From assembly GCA_025506515.1 (NCBI GenBank), contig CM046457.1, positions 1,601,001 to 1,665,000 of the forward strand: a stretch of DNA of 64,000 nucleotides, read 5' to 3'. The notes below the pieces were generated by a model, which saw nothing but the letters and a program-made list of their open reading frames with translations, searched no databases and was not told the origin of the DNA. Numbering within the stretch: position 1 is the stretch's first letter; every line of letters starts with the position of its first letter. This document shows positions 62,623-64,000 of this stretch, one piece after another. The translations under genes were made by a program, and so were the position numbers. Origin of the DNA: Flaveria trinervia (lineage: Eukaryota; Streptophyta; Magnoliopsida; Asterales; Asteraceae).

Positions 62623-64000
62623 CAAATAATCTGCAGACCAAACCCACTTCAAAAAACAGTAAGATTTGTCGATTGATAGTCGATTTTAGAATCCAATCGA
62701 TCAAAACCTCGATAATTACAAAACCCTAGAAGCAGAAACCCGAAACGAACAGCAAAGAGAAAACAGCAAAAAGATCAAATGATACACGAATTCCAACAAA
62801 TGCTTCTGTGAAAGAGTTATGATTGAAGAATTGGGATTGTTAATTTTGTAATGAAATCTGTTGATTGAGGTTTAATTTTGGTATAAATAAAGCGCGTTAA
62901 GTTCTTCATTGGGCATCATAGAAAGAACATGGAAAGGGAGAAATTCGACCGTTGACTTGACATATATGTTGACCAATGCCGCGTAGAATCATTATTTCTA
63001 TTTGTTTACAAAACATCTATTTTCTTATCTTTATTTCTATTTATTAAACCGGGTTTTGTGAACGGGCTCTATTCACGTGTATTACTGATGGGTTTTATTC
63101 ACATCGCACCTTCCCTCATGCTACCCCAGTAGCGCCCCGTGTTACAGTGTTCGCGATCAGGATGGACAACCACGTGAGTCGCCCACCTTCCCCCATTCAC
63201 ACCTCCCGTTGTCTTAGTAGGAGACTTTGACATCTCTATTTGACTTTATTCATTCATGTCGAACCAGTTGTATACAGTAAAAATAATCAATCAATCATAA
63301 CTAGCAGAATTATTTTCACTTATTAGTATAGTTTGAAATACAGACAAATTATACCTCTGTTCATTGGATAAAAAATCTGATTGAGAAAAAAATAAAGTTC
63401 AAATAAATAAATAACTTTAGAAAACATAATTAAAATGAAGAATAGAAGATGATGAAAGAAATAAGTAGCAATAAGGTAAATGATAGTAGTTGGATTGTGA
63501 TTATTTTAATAATGATCTTGTAGTTTGACATTTAAAAATAAATCTTTTCCTTTTATTTATTTTTATGAATGGTATGTTATATCTCAAAATAGTTTTGTTA
63601 TAACTTTCCTTTTTATAATTGATACATTAAATGTCGCCTACTTGCTTATATATTTTTACAAATTAATTTAAATGATTAATATTTTGTGTGATCAAAGCCG
63701 ATGGCTAACTCAACCATATATTATAAATATATATATTAATTATCAACTTGATTATGTAATATGGGATAAATACATATATTAATTATCAATTTGATTATGC
63801 AATATGGGTTGTATAAACCATATGTTTGGTAAATTGTACTTACCTTTTGTTTTTTAAATCTAATCCAATACTTTACATGTTTTACAATTTAGTCCTAATA
63901 TTTTTTGACTTTCATTTTTAGTCCCCTATAGTTTTCAAATTTTAAATGTTTTCATTTTACGTTTCGGTTTATATTTTGTGAGTTAACACACCGCAACATG
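62623..64000. other. PP2C upstream region and window edge
   Basis: 62623-62880 is probably the PP2C 5' UTR and core promoter, though no canonical TATA box was identified on the minus strand. 63050-63240 is a GC-richer patch without a recognisable frame. The last 40 bases resemble 7165-7205, so they are likely an interspersed repeat. No gene. Confidence 0.4.

Overview
The window is nuclear DNA from a flowering plant, almost certainly a eudicot. It has spliced genes with GT-AG introns, plant-type proteins, two nuclear tRNA-Val genes, and AT-rich intergenic DNA full of Helitron, hAT, MULE, Ty1/copia and long-terminal-repeat (LTR) relics. An asterid such as Asteraceae is a guess I cannot confirm.

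Layout: 1-8985 is gene-free repeat DNA and the upstream region of the first gene. 8986-13601 (+) is a QUASIMODO2 (QUA2)-type Golgi pectin methyltransferase whose frame is broken twice. 14021-14092 and 15423-15494 are two tRNA-Val(UAC) genes. 15777-18762 (-) is a leucine-rich-repeat protein of the plant 'outer arm dynein light chain 1-like' family, with one break. 20001-36400 holds no gene, but has a (GGT)n tract, a Helitron, a hAT element carrying a nested LTR-like insertion, and a long foldback element. 36411-39882 (+) is a 5'-adenylylsulfate reductase-like (APRL) thioredoxin-fold membrane protein. 40195-45071 (-) is a complete, recently inserted but dead Ty1/copia retrotransposon. 45404-48847 (-) is an alpha/beta hydrolase with an unusual repeat tail. 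52487-54103 is a 1.6-kb solo LTR. 54911-57084 is a cluster of Helitron ends. 57368-62622 (-) is an intact five-exon protein phosphatase 2C.

The genes do not form a pathway. From memory of the Arabidopsis annotation, QUA2, an LRR/dynein light chain-like gene, an alpha/beta hydrolase and a PP2C lie close together on chromosome 1 (about At1g78200-At1g78240). The window would then be an ancient syntenic block stretched by transposons, with an APRL gene added.

I found no novel defence or biosynthetic system. The best leads are: the retroelement, whose nonsense mutations and LTR differences can all be read as C-to-T/G-to-A transitions; the covarying tRNA pair; the in-frame 36-bp minisatellite in the hydrolase; MULE-type foldback elements in genes; and single-base homopolymer frameshifts in two conserved genes, which are either assembly errors or gene decay.
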